Shown in pieces: positions 44,905 through 53,480 of a stretch of DNA of 64,000 nucleotides. Made by a program: the position numbers and the translations under genes. Below the pieces are notes generated by a model, which was given only the letters and a program-made list of their open reading frames with translations, made no database searches and was not told the DNA's origin. Position 1 is the stretch's first letter; the number at the start of each line of letters is the position of its first letter. The stretch is from an uncultured Clostridia bacterium. Its GTDB lineage: Bacteria; Bacillota; Clostridia; Peptostreptococcales; Anaerovoracaceae. The stretch spans positions 124,001 through 188,000 of the forward strand of contig CALIYX010000023.1 of the NCBI GenBank assembly GCA_938049335.1. Direction: 5' to 3'.

Positions 44905-46671
44905 TTACAGCGACAGCAGCTCTTTTACATCCTTCAAAATCGATTCGTCATCCATACCAAGCTCCTTCATTAGTTGCTTGGCATTGTATCTATCATAGAA
45001 CTTTTTATCTAGACCATAGTTCTTGACCTTAAGCCCGCTAGCTCCTAAATGCGATGCAATCTTTTGGCCAAAACCTCCCTCAAGAATACCATCTTCAATT
45101 GTTATTACAAGCTCATGCTTCTCAGCTAGCGAGTCTAGAAGCTCCTTATCAACGCCTGATGCAAATCGTGGATTTATCAAAGTAGGTCTAAATCCATATT
45201 TTTCTTCTACAGCTTTAGCAATTCCTTCGCCCTTTTGATAGAAACCGCCTAGACCTATGATTGCAAGCTTTTCACCCTTCTGAGTAATCTCAAATTTATC
45301 TATCTCATCAATTCCTAATATCTGCTCCCTAGAGTTGACTTCATTTCCAGGCATCAAAATCATCACAGGATGCTCTCTTTGTTCTACCGACCAATCAAGA
45401 GCTGAAAGCAGCTCTTCCTTTGATGATGGTGAGATTATTACTAGATTCGGAATATTTGAAAACTCTGCGATACCAAAGATTCCAAGATGCGTAACATCTC
45501 TCATGCTAGCAAATGAAGCTGATGTGAGTAGAATTGTTATAGGTAAGCTATTGATACAAATATCGTGAGATATTTGGTCATATGCTCTTTGCATAAATGT
45601 TACACTAGTAAATACCAACGGCTTAGCACCTGCCTTTGCAGCACCACCTGCCATTGCAATAGACTGTTCCTCAGCAATCCCAACATCTACAAACTGATCC
45701 CCTAGTGCAATTCTATCTTCCTTAGATAAATCTAGACAACCAGGCATATTAGGTGTAATAACCATAAATGAACTGTCAGTCTTTGCCTTATTAAGCACAT
45801 ATTCTCTAGCTAAATCGCTATATTCTGGCTCATCGCTCCACTCAACTTTAAGCTTTCCTGTTTCTCTATCAAAAGGCATGGTCCAGTGCCAGGTTTCTCT
45901 ATCCTTTTCGGCAAATTCGTAACCCTTTCCTTTTACAGTGTTTATATGCATGACTACGGGATGATCTATATCCTTTAGCTTTTGAAACTCCTCAATCATG
46001 CGCGCTATGTTATTACCTTCCTCAACATATACATAGTCTAAACCAAAGCCCTTAAAAATATTGTTTTCGGCCTTACCGCAAGTTTCCCTCAAGTCTGCAA
46101 GGTTCTTATACAGCCCGCCATGTGTCTCAGAAATAGATTGCTGGTTGTCGTTAACAACTATTATGAGATTGGACTCTATCTCAGCTCCCGCGACATTTAA
46201 ACCTTCTAGCGCTTCACCACCAGATAGTGAACCGTCGCCAATTATAGCGATAACGTTTTCCTTTCTACCTAGGATATCTCTTGCCTTTGCAAGACCGGTA
46301 GCTAGTGAGATAGATGTAGATGTATGACCTATATTGAAAAGATCATGCTCACTTTCATCAGGATTTGTATATCCTGAATCATCCTTAAAATGCTCGTCGT
46401 AGATATATCCGTCTTTTCTTCCCGTTAGCATTTTGTGCGGATAAGACTGATGAGACACATCAAAGACAATTTTATCAACTGGCGAATTAAAAACATAATG
46501 TAAAGCGATTTCAGCCTCTACCATACCGAAATTAGGTCCGCAGTGACCGCCAATCTTTGTTAGCCTGTTGAAAAGTGCTTCTCTTATATCTTCTGCAAGT
46601 GCTTCTAGTTCCTTGAGATCCATTTTTTTGACATCCGCTGGACCATTTATCTTATTTAATACTTCGTACAT
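44905..46671 (-). CDS. DXS-like thiamine-diphosphate enzyme (1-deoxyxylulose-5-phosphate synthase family)
   Basis: 588 residues from the ATG at 46671 (AAGGGGA 4 bp upstream); the open frame extends five codons further to a TTG. Three transketolase-fold domains follow DXS order. The thiamine-diphosphate motif GDGSLSGGEAL with NDN (145-147, 174-176) and the early GGHCGPNFG histidine are present. It departs from typical DXS at key points: the IAEQHA motif reads IAEEQS (about 331) and the DRAGxxG motif reads TSASFAS (about 382), losing the arginine that helps hold glyceraldehyde phosphate; the following THxG is kept. It is also about 30 residues short. So it may make 1-deoxyxylulose 5-phosphate weakly or act on another substrate. 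Confidence 0.7.
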   Translation of the reverse strand: MYEVLNKINGPADVKKMDLKELEALAEDIREALFNRLTKIGGHCGPNFGMVEAEIALHYVFNSPVDKIVFDVSHQSYPHKMLTGRKDGYIYDEHFKDDSGYTNPDESEHDLFNIGHTSTSISLATGLAKARDILGRKENVIAIIGDGSLSGGEALEGLNVAGAEIESNLIIVVNDNQQSISETHGGLYKNLADLRETCGKAENNIFKGFGLDYVYVEEGNNIARMIEEFQKLKDIDHPVVMHINTVKGKGYEFAEKDRETWHWTMPFDRETGKLKVEWSDEPEYSDLAREYVLNKAKTDSSFMVITPNMPGCLDLSKEDRIALGDQFVDVGIAEEQSIAMAGGAAKAGAKPLVFTSVTFMQRAYDQISHDICINSLPITILLTSASFASMRDVTHLGIFGIAEFSNIPNLVIISPSSKEELLSALDWSVEQREHPVMILMPGNEVNSREQILGIDEIDKFEITQKGEKLAIIGLGGFYQKGEGIAKAVEEKYGFRPTLINPRFASGVDKELLDSLAEKHELVITIEDGILEGGFGQKIASHLGASGLKVKNYGLDKKFYDRYNAKQLMKELGMDDESILKDVKELLSL

Positions 46672-46707
46672 AGTTTCCCCTTTCAATCAAAGGTTTTACT
46701 CTAAACC

Positions 46708-47265
46708 CTATAACTCAAATATAACTCCTATAAACCCAGATATCATTATTAGAAATATTGGGTGTGGCTTCTTCCATAGATGTAAGGCAAGAACAAATCC
46801 AGCAAGTGCAAGAGATGGCCATCTTACATAATCTATCAAAGCACCTTCGTTGTTCAAATTAAATATCGATATCTGAATTACGCTAAAGGCCGCAGCAAGA
46901 ATAAGCCCCGTCGATGCCGCTCTTAGTCCGTACATCGAATCCTGAACTAGCTTGGATTCCTTAAACTTGTTTAATAGCTTTGATACGATTATGATGACAA
47001 TAAACGAAGGTGCAACTATTGCTATAGGACCAAGAACAGATCCTAAAATACCAAATTGCGTGTAGCCTACATAAGTCGACATGTTTATTCCTGTAGGTCC
47101 TGGAGTACTTTGCGCAATAGCTACCATGTTAGCAACATCCTCTGCGGTATACCATCCAGTTTTATGTCCTATATCATATAGAAATGGTAGAGTTGCAAGT
47201 CCTCCACCTATTGAAAACAAGCCCGTTGTAAAGAAATAGTAAATTAGTAGTGGTAACTGTTTCAT
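46708..47265 (-). CDS. Chromate transporter family subunit (second CHR half)
   Basis: 185 residues, a single CHR domain of about six membrane helices. The family motif is at the start: FFTTGLFSIGGGLATLPFLYD, then DVANMVAIAQSTPGPTGINMSTYVGYTQFG. Its start adjoins the stop of the upstream paralogue (47266), so both halves of the short-chain ChrA pair are made from one message. Despite the name, the real substrate in anaerobes is unknown. Confidence 0.88.
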   Translation of the reverse strand: MKQLPLLIYYFFTTGLFSIGGGLATLPFLYDIGHKTGWYTAEDVANMVAIAQSTPGPTGINMSTYVGYTQFGILGSVLGPIAIVAPSFIVIIIVSKLLNKFKESKLVQDSMYGLRAASTGLILAAAFSVIQISIFNLNNEGALIDYVRWPSLALAGFVLALHLWKKPHPIFLIMISGFIGVIFEL

Positions 47266-47814
47266 CTACTTCACCTGCCTTTTTGCTTTGATAAGTTGAA
47301 ATAGGACTCCAACAACTCCAGCTACAATTACAAGAACTACTGGTGATGTTACCTTCAAAACTGTTAAAACTGCTGTTGCAATGAAGATTAATGCAGTAAA
47401 AACATCTACAACTGACTTCTTGCACATATTATACACAGCAATCAAAATCAAAACGCATACGCAGGCTCTGATACCGTTAAAAGCATGTATGACTACCGGA
47501 AGCTCTGCAAAATTGGTTAAAACAGCTGCAATTATGCTTATTATAACTATCGAAGGAAATATGACGCCAAGCGTAGCAACCACACCGCCAAGCACACCAG
47601 CCTTTTTGTAGCCAATAAATGTAGCCGTATTTACAGCTATTACTCCAGGCGTTATCTGTCCAATCGTAAAGTAGTCTAAAACCTCTTCTTCGCTTGCCCA
47701 GCCGCGTCTTTCGACAATTTCCTTTTGTATTAGCGGTAGCATTGCATATCCACCGCCAAAAGTGAAACCTCCTATTCGCATAAACGATATAAACAGTTCA
47801 ATCAAAATCTTCAT
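47266..47814 (-). CDS. Chromate transporter family subunit (first CHR half)
   Basis: 182 residues from the ATG at 47814, chosen because AGGAG lies 8 bp before it; the open frame starts ten codons earlier. CHR domain: FISFMRIGGFTFGGGYAMLPLIQKEIVERRGW, then DYFTIGQITPGVIAVNTATFIGYKKAGVLGG. It pairs with the next gene as a two-subunit (short-chain) ChrA transporter. Confidence 0.88.
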   Translation of the reverse strand: MKILIELFISFMRIGGFTFGGGYAMLPLIQKEIVERRGWASEEEVLDYFTIGQITPGVIAVNTATFIGYKKAGVLGGVVATLGVIFPSIVIISIIAAVLTNFAELPVVIHAFNGIRACVCVLILIAVYNMCKKSVVDVFTALIFIATAVLTVLKVTSPVVLVIVAGVVGVLFQLIKAKRQVK

Positions 47815-47830
47815 AGAGATAACTCCTAAA

Positions 47831-48721
47831 TTAATCCTGTACATCCTTTGATTTAGATTTTAAAAATGGAATATCAACTTCCATCAAAATAAGGCTTATA
47901 ATCATCAAAATCATGCCAACATAGCTTCGGTGTCTCAACACCTCATTTGCAAATATAAAAGCGATTATAGAGGCAAATACAGGCTCAAGAGTGAATATTA
48001 ATCCCACATGACTAGCCGTAGTATACTTCTGCTGAATAGCTTGGACAACAAAAGCAATTCCTGTACAAAATAGTCCTAGAAAAAGTGCTGCTATCCATAC
48101 CGATGTTGACTGTGGTAAACGTGGTTCTTCAATAAAAAGTGATAAAATGAAAGTCACTACAGCAACAAAGGCAAGCTCAAAAATGCCCATGTTAAGAGCA
48201 TCTACTCCTTCAGTCTTCACAGCTTTCTCAGTTATTATTAGATCTATTGCATAGCATAGGGGTACCCCAAGAGAAATTATATCACCCGATCTAGGTTTAA
48301 GTGTATCGCTAAGTGTCAGAAGTGCAAGTCCAAATATACATAGAACAAGACATGCTAATAACTTTTTAGATGGTTTTATACCCTTAAATATGAATTCAAG
48401 CAAAGGTGTAAAAGCAACTGGAAGTGCGCAAATAAAGGCTGCATTTGAAAGCGATGTTCTAGATATTCCATATGCGTAAAAAATATATGTCCCAGTTAAA
48501 GCAATACCAATCAAAATGCTGTATTTAAGTGTAATTAAGTTAACTTTAATTATCTTTTTGAAAAATACAATTCCTAAAATCAAAAACGCTGAAATAAAGC
48601 GAAATGCATTTAGAAACATAGGTGGCATTTCTTTCATGCATAAATCAGTAAGATAATATGTTGAGCCCCAAAATCCTGTTACTATTATAAAAAGTAAATC
48701 GGCTCTTTTTTGTTTATTCAA
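47831..48721 (-). CDS. EamA/DMT family transporter
   Basis: 296 residues with ten membrane helices in two EamA repeats (LLFIIVTGFWGSTYYLTDLCMKEMPPMFLNAFRFISAF at the start; the second repeat begins near residue 150 with GDIISLGVPLCYAIDLIITEKAV). DMT-superfamily exporters move amino acids or other metabolites; no substrate can be assigned. It overlaps the Nim-like gene by 4 bases (ATGA), so they are coupled. Confidence 0.88.
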   Translation of the reverse strand: MNKQKRADLLFIIVTGFWGSTYYLTDLCMKEMPPMFLNAFRFISAFLILGIVFFKKIIKVNLITLKYSILIGIALTGTYIFYAYGISRTSLSNAAFICALPVAFTPLLEFIFKGIKPSKKLLACLVLCIFGLALLTLSDTLKPRSGDIISLGVPLCYAIDLIITEKAVKTEGVDALNMGIFELAFVAVVTFILSLFIEEPRLPQSTSVWIAALFLGLFCTGIAFVVQAIQQKYTTASHVGLIFTLEPVFASIIAFIFANEVLRHRSYVGMILMIISLILMEVDIPFLKSKSKDVQD

Positions 48722-49209
48722 TGATCTTCCCTCTTCTTTACTTCTTTTCTCTTTGCACTCAAAGCCTCGACTTCTAGCTTATAAACTGTTGTGCGTGGAA
48801 TTGCTGCAGGATTAAACCAAGCCTTCTTGCCTGGATGGTAATGATCCATAAGAATCTCTAAAGCCTTAAACTTCTCCTGCTCATCCTCTATTATTACTAT
48901 ATGTCCTCTACCTATTACACTTTCATAAGAATAGGTACAATATCCTCTATCCTCAAAATACTCTAGCTTATGATTACAATCCATCTCAAAAGATACTCTA
49001 TTGTCTTTTTTAAAAAGCTCTAGCTTATATCCTTCTAATGCGCTATGAAAATATAAGGTTAAGCTTTCGTTTTCTACATCAACACCAAAATTAAGTGGTA
49101 AAATATATGGATAGCCATCGTTGTTAAGTGCTATACGACATATATCGCATCGATCTATTATATTCTTTATATCTTTTATATCAGTAACTTCTCTATCCTT
49201 GCGTCTCAT
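48718..49209 (-). CDS. Nim-like pyridoxamine 5'-phosphate oxidase family flavoprotein
   Basis: 163 residues. Starts MRRKDREVTDIKDIKNIIDRCDICRIALNNDGYPYILPLNFG, the pattern of the NimA/NimC family of FMN-binding split-barrel proteins, then LYFHSALEGYKLELFKKDNRVSFEMD. Some Nim proteins lower sensitivity to 5-nitroimidazoles, but most chromosomal homologues are of unknown role, so resistance should not be assumed. Coupled with the downstream EamA exporter gene. Confidence 0.85.
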   Translation of the reverse strand: MRRKDREVTDIKDIKNIIDRCDICRIALNNDGYPYILPLNFGVDVENESLTLYFHSALEGYKLELFKKDNRVSFEMDCNHKLEYFEDRGYCTYSYESVIGRGHIVIIEDEQEKFKALEILMDHYHPGKKAWFNPAAIPRTTVYKLEVEALSAKRKEVKKREDH

Positions 49210-49292
49210 GGTTTCTCCTTTACATTAATATAAATATAAGCTGTATTCTATCATATATTATTTTACCCTAAAGCTAAATAAAATCAAATTTT

Positions 49293-49321
49293 AAAAAACG
49301 CTGACCTATGTCAGCGTTTTT
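49293..49321 (-). terminator. Intrinsic terminator after surface protein 1
   Basis: Perfect 11-bp stem AAAACGCTGAC/GTCAGCGTTTT with a 4-base loop, directly after the stop of the surface protein gene on the minus strand, followed by TT. Confidence 0.82.
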
Positions 49322-49325
49322 AATG

Positions 49326-51464
49326 CTATTTCTGTTTTTTTCTTCTGTATGCCATTCCGCCTACCATTCCGAATGCTGCAAGTCCAGCTGCAATAAGGTA
49401 TATTGGAAGATTAGAAGTATCACCTGTATTAGGCTTATTTGGTTTTACACTATCTACATACTTCAGTGTGAAAGTAATATTGTTGTAATCAGTTGGCGCA
49501 ATTGCATCTGCTCCCTCTGGTAGCTGTTTTCCTTTCCATTTGAAATCAAATCTTACAGCTTTACCATTTGAATTCATAATAGCTTTGCCAGAAAATGCTC
49601 CGCTAACTTCGCCCTTTACTGTATAGTTAGTATTTGGTTTTGCAGATGAAGTGAATACAGCACCATCAAGCTTAACTTTTAGACTATCATCAACTGACTT
49701 GATATCACGTGATAGATCATCGTAGTTAACATAAGTCTTTGCCAGCTTGATTGTTACAGTCACCTTATTTCCGTTTTTCTGGACATTCGTAATCTTGAAT
49801 ACACCATTATCTCCCTCTAGAGTAGCTGTAGGCGTTGATGATGTGAATTCCATCTCTGCAGGCAGTTCAAGACTTGATGTAAATGTTGTATCGATATCGC
49901 TTAGCGTTACTTGATTTCCTAAAGGATTGTTGTAGAAATTTTCTATAGCTGCCATTTTGTCCTTAATAGGCTTTACATCAAGAAGTCCTGTAAATTCATG
50001 TCTTGCATTCTTTTTGCTCACATAAACTGCATCGTGTTCAGTTTCGTTTCCAATGAGAATATCTCCCATCAAATCCTCTTCTGACTGCATTACAACTTCT
50101 GCTGGAAGTGAATACTTAACTGTATATGTAATCTGATCTAAATCGTTTGGTGCAATAGCATCAGCTCCATTTGCTGACTGTTTTGCTGTCCACTTATAAT
50201 CAAAGTTAATTGACTTGTTAGCAGCATTTGTAGCCTTTGCTTTAAATGTTCCTCCTAGATAACCAGTCATAGTATAGTTCGTATCAGGTGTTGCAGAATC
50301 AGAGAACTTAATTCCCTTAACAGTAACATTTAAATTGTCATCCACGTTATTGATAGCAGTTGAAAGCAAATTATATGTAGTATAACTTGCTGGGTTTTTA
50401 AGTCCTAGCTTTATTTTGATCTTATCGTTATCTACATTCTGAGACTTTATCTCAAATATTCCATTAGCACCTGTGAGTTCGACTGTAGGATTAGCATCCT
50501 TAAATTTTAGCCCATTTGGAAGAGTTAAAGAAGCTTCAAACGCAGTATCAAGATTTTCAATTCTTACTCCTGTTGCATATGCTGCATGGAAAGTATTCTC
50601 AAGACGTCTCATCTCATCCTTAACAGGCTTAACATTAAGCACACCTGTCATATCAAATACCGAATCCTTAGACATCTCGTTTACATTATCATGCTCTGTA
50701 TCGCTACCTATAGTAAGGTCACCCTCTAAAAGACTATTTGTACCGTGATCTTCAGGAAAACTTGGTGAATCAGGAAGACCACCTGTAAATGGCACATTTG
50801 CAATGTCTGTTGCAAATGTCTGAAGACCAAACTTAAGCATAGCTGCAAATCCATTTGGATATGTTGAAAAATCTCCTTTTGCTGTGATTTTCTCACTTTC
50901 AAATTTTTCAGCTTCTGCCTTACTATTTGCAGTAATTGAATATGGTATCTCAAGTTTTACTGTATGAGCATCTGGGGCAGCCTTATCCGCATTGTAGAAA
51001 TTTAAGATTCCTGCCCAGTTAACGTCCTTTAGATGTATCTTAAAGTTAACTGTTCTTCCATTAACAGTTGAATCAATACGATTTCCGTCTATCATTGAAG
51101 CAGTGTTTGTTTTTGTGATAGTACCGATATCGACATTCTCAGGGAAAGTCACATTATACTCTATATATGCAATCTGATTCTTTCCATCCTTACTATGAGG
51201 ATAAAGTCCAGAATTAGCAGCAGTTTGCATCTCGCTTTCAACTGCCCCTAGCACTCTAGTCATAGGTACATTTATAGTAAGCTTTCCGTTGTATTTTGCT
51301 GTGTTAGCAGCAACATTTTCTACCGTTCCTTCTGATTTTACATACTGAGCTATAGGTAGTACTGTTGCGGCACTAGCTGGTATAGCAGTTAATAACTGGC
51401 TTACAATCATAACAAATGCAATTGCAAGCACAAAGAGTTTTTTACCATGCGTTTCTGTTCTCAT
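49326..51464 (-). CDS. Cell-wall-anchored surface protein with two repeated modules
   Basis: 712 residues. A Sec signal peptide (basic start, hydrophobic core 11-27, cleavage after SASA about 33) and a C-terminal sorting signal, KPNTGDTS, followed by a 20-residue helix and RRKKQK, mark a sortase-anchored protein; the motif lacks the usual leucine. Residues about 35-245 are one domain. Two homologous modules follow (from about 251 and 468), each beginning with a T/I-EHD segment (TIGSDTEHDN, LIGNETEHDA), then a GVLNVKPVKD or GLLDVKPIKD helix, and ending in IDFA- or RFDFKWKGKQ-like strands with ADAIAP. Function unknown; adhesion is a guess. GGAGG lies 6 bp before the ATG. Confidence 0.85.
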   Translation of the reverse strand: MRTETHGKKLFVLAIAFVMIVSQLLTAIPASAATVLPIAQYVKSEGTVENVAANTAKYNGKLTINVPMTRVLGAVESEMQTAANSGLYPHSKDGKNQIAYIEYNVTFPENVDIGTITKTNTASMIDGNRIDSTVNGRTVNFKIHLKDVNWAGILNFYNADKAAPDAHTVKLEIPYSITANSKAEAEKFESEKITAKGDFSTYPNGFAAMLKFGLQTFATDIANVPFTGGLPDSPSFPEDHGTNSLLEGDLTIGSDTEHDNVNEMSKDSVFDMTGVLNVKPVKDEMRRLENTFHAAYATGVRIENLDTAFEASLTLPNGLKFKDANPTVELTGANGIFEIKSQNVDNDKIKIKLGLKNPASYTTYNLLSTAINNVDDNLNVTVKGIKFSDSATPDTNYTMTGYLGGTFKAKATNAANKSINFDYKWTAKQSANGADAIAPNDLDQITYTVKYSLPAEVVMQSEEDLMGDILIGNETEHDAVYVSKKNARHEFTGLLDVKPIKDKMAAIENFYNNPLGNQVTLSDIDTTFTSSLELPAEMEFTSSTPTATLEGDNGVFKITNVQKNGNKVTVTIKLAKTYVNYDDLSRDIKSVDDSLKVKLDGAVFTSSAKPNTNYTVKGEVSGAFSGKAIMNSNGKAVRFDFKWKGKQLPEGADAIAPTDYNNITFTLKYVDSVKPNKPNTGDTSNLPIYLIAAGLAAFGMVGGMAYRRKKQK

Positions 51465-51788
51465 ACTAATCCTCCATTTAATTTTTTAGTATTATCTTCA
51501 TCCATAAAAAAATGCTACATATATCTATATTAAACAGTGTAGCAAAATGTATTTCCGGCTCATTTAAACGATATAGCGACTCATTTTACTTCTAAAATCG
51601 AGCCAATATATTTATACACTTTGTTAAAAAATATAAACATATTATATTGTATAAAATTCGTCAGAATATCAATTTGTATTTTTATATTGACAGATTAATT
51701 ATACCACATAAAATTAATTGGCGTAATCTTCCTACATAATTTTATATAATTTATTTAGATTTCATTATATTATGTAAGGTCTTTTGTT
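51465..51788 (-). other. 324-bp intergenic region with a probable long leader and hairpin
   Basis: No ORF of note. On the minus strand there is a TGG-TATAAT extended -10 at 51698-51703 (no clear -35), which would give a leader of about 230 nt for the surface protein gene. At 51511-51543 lies an inverted repeat TGCTACA/TGTAGCA with an 18-base spacer, followed on the minus strand by seven T, a terminator-like structure 50 bp before the start codon. The remainder is AT-rich (homopolymer runs) with nothing I can assign. Confidence 0.4.
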
Positions 51789-52364
51789 CTATTTTAATAT
51801 TTTTCTTATAGTTTTCTTAAGCACTGGGACAACATCTTCGATATACCAAGGATTCTTTGCTTGCCATCTGAAATTTAACGGACTTGGATGGACAATTGGA
51901 AAATACTCAGGAAGGTATTCATCAAAGCATCTAACTGTCTCTGTAAGATTCTTCTTCGTTTTACCCTTAAGATAATAATCCATAGAGTACTTACCTATGA
52001 GAATTGTAAGTTCAATATTATTTAGTTCTCTTAGTATAGATTCATGATATTCCTTTGCAATGAATTTTCTTGGTGGTAAATCTCCGGATTTTGCTTTTCC
52101 TGGATAATAAAAGTCCATTGGCACTATCGCAATTTTATTAGAATAAAACATGTCTTTATCTATACCCATCCAAGAAATAAGAGTTTCTCCGGATTTATCA
52201 TTGAATGGAACGAGTGATTCCTCAACCTTTTTTCCAGGTGCCTGCCCTATAATTAAAATCTTAGCTGCTTTATCTGCTTGAATGATTGGTGGTATTCCCC
52301 TATTCGTGTACTCTGCATTTCTTTTGTCTCGTTCAATTTGCTTTACAATATCCTTTATCGACAT
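51789..52364 (-). CDS. Uracil-DNA glycosylase superfamily protein
   Basis: 191 residues. The superfamily motif I is ILIIGQAPGKKVEES (about 34-48) with PFNDKSGETLISWMGID after it, and motif II is HPSPLNFRWQAKN (about 159-171). The pattern is the family 4/5-like small UDG group with GQAPG. Not canonical Ung: the motif I aspartate of Ung (GQDPYH) is absent. It probably excises uracil or acts on another damaged base; the precise substrate is unknown. Confidence 0.8.
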   Translation of the reverse strand: MSIKDIVKQIERDKRNAEYTNRGIPPIIQADKAAKILIIGQAPGKKVEESLVPFNDKSGETLISWMGIDKDMFYSNKIAIVPMDFYYPGKAKSGDLPPRKFIAKEYHESILRELNNIELTILIGKYSMDYYLKGKTKKNLTETVRCFDEYLPEYFPIVHPSPLNFRWQAKNPWYIEDVVPVLKKTIRKILK

Positions 52365-52386
52365 AATGCCACCTCCTATGGCTATA

Positions 52387-52419
52387 AATAAAAGACCTCA
52401 CCAAGTAAATAGTGAGGTG
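52387..52419 (-). terminator. Intrinsic terminator after the PNPOx-like gene
   Basis: Minus strand: stem ACCTCAC/GTGAGGT with a 10-base loop, then TCTTTTATTTA. It is 17 bp after the stop at 52436. Confidence 0.7.
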
Positions 52420-52435
52420 TAAATGTTATATTTGA

Positions 52436-52846
52436 TTATAGCTCTATAAGCTTATTTTCTCCCTTTGCTGAGCAAAGCATTACTGTGCCAGTCTCAAAAT
52501 AGAATGCTGGCATTACATCATCTTCCTTTGAGTAAACTGAGCTAATAACATCGATATCAGAATCCATGATAGCAATTCTTGCCTCACGGCTTTCATCTTC
52601 AGCTACCTTACCATTTATTCTAATCCATGATCCATGTGTATTTAGTCCACAGATTTCAACATTACCATTCTGCTTAATCTGGTCATATACAAGCTTGTGA
52701 TTGCATGAAATGAAGTAAATCTTGTTATCATGTTCGCAAAGCACACTGATAGGACGAACAAAAGGCTTACCGTCTTCTACTGTCGCAAGGAAAAAATTGT
52801 TGCACTCCTGTAAATAACCCATTATTTCTTTCATTTTCTCTGTCAT
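52436..52846 (-). CDS. Pyridoxamine 5'-phosphate oxidase family protein
   Basis: 136 residues from the ATG at 52846 (GGAGG 6 bp upstream; open frame starts 7 codons earlier). FMN-binding split barrel: KEIMGYLQECNNFFLATVEDGKPFVRPISVL at the start, YFISCNHKLVYDQIKQNGNVEICGLN in the middle, SWIRINGKVAEDE then. Typical of small clostridial PNPOx proteins that bind FMN or haem; enzymatic role not established. Distinct in sequence from the Nim-like protein at 48718. Confidence 0.85.
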   Translation of the reverse strand: MTEKMKEIMGYLQECNNFFLATVEDGKPFVRPISVLCEHDNKIYFISCNHKLVYDQIKQNGNVEICGLNTHGSWIRINGKVAEDESREARIAIMDSDIDVISSVYSKEDDVMPAFYFETGTVMLCSAKGENKLIEL

Positions 52847-52954
52847 ATTTCTACCTCCACAGATCATTATAAAAATTTGTTTGACTTATTGTCATACAAA
52901 TAATTTACTATTTGCATTATGTATCAAATTGTAGATAAAATCAACTACTTTGAT

Positions 52955-53266
52955 TTATTTAATATTATGTTTCTTCATCCTATCTTCGTAGATGTCATTA
53001 ATAATCTTGCGAAGTTCTTCTTTTTCCTTTTCTGGAATCTCTCCTTCTCTCTTGGCAACTGCAAAAAGCTCAGGATACTCTTTAGACATAAACTCTATTG
53101 TTTTAGTTGCTGCGTGTCTTCTAACAAAGAATGGTATTTTTTTCATCCATGCCTCTGGTACAAGTGCTAGAATTTTCTTTGCTGCTTCTTTATCACTTAT
53201 AATAGCATATGATAGACCCTTCTCTATTTTGTTTTGTTCAATTTCTGTGAAATCTTTCTTTTCCAT
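52955..53266 (-). CDS. Small conserved-looking protein with PCP_red-like segment
   Basis: 103 residues from the ATG at 53266 (AGGAG 6 bp upstream; the frame is open 10 codons further). Helical and highly charged, no membrane segment. The stretch AWMKKIPFFVRRHAATKTIEFMSKEY recalls the PCP_red domain (light-independent protochlorophyllide reductase subunit C-terminus), which reads IPxFVRxxVRxxxExYA. This is a weak similarity and no iron-sulphur cysteines are present. It has no visible partner. Function unknown. Confidence 0.6.
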   Translation of the reverse strand: MEKKDFTEIEQNKIEKGLSYAIISDKEAAKKILALVPEAWMKKIPFFVRRHAATKTIEFMSKEYPELFAVAKREGEIPEKEKEELRKIINDIYEDRMKKHNIK

Positions 53267-53403
53267 TTTATCTCCTAACCCTCTTGTATGTCTCATTTAA
53301 TTTTACACAATGATTATACCCTATTTTTATAATTAAATCGATATTTTATTCAATTTATTTTGATGAAAATTATTGAATCAAAAGATTATTTTTTTTCATC
53401 CAG

Positions 53404-53438
53404 AATAAAGAAGACCCTTGCGTTTGCAAAGGTCTTCT
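53404..53438 (-). terminator. Intrinsic terminator after surface protein 2
   Basis: Minus strand: stem AGAAGACCTTTGC/GCAAGGGTCTTCT (one mismatch) with a 4-base loop, followed by a short T-rich run. 43 bp after the stop at 53481. Confidence 0.75.
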
Positions 53439-53480
53439 CTTGATACAATTTAGTTTTAGATATTTGCTATTAGCTAGAGC

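Noticed and set aside
48718..49209. Calling the Nim-like gene a nitroimidazole resistance gene
   Set aside because: Family membership alone does not show resistance, and many chromosomal Nim homologues are not linked to it.
51687..51715. Plus-strand TTGACA with AAAATT as a promoter
   Set aside because: No plus-strand gene follows; the next gene on that side is encoded on the minus strand.
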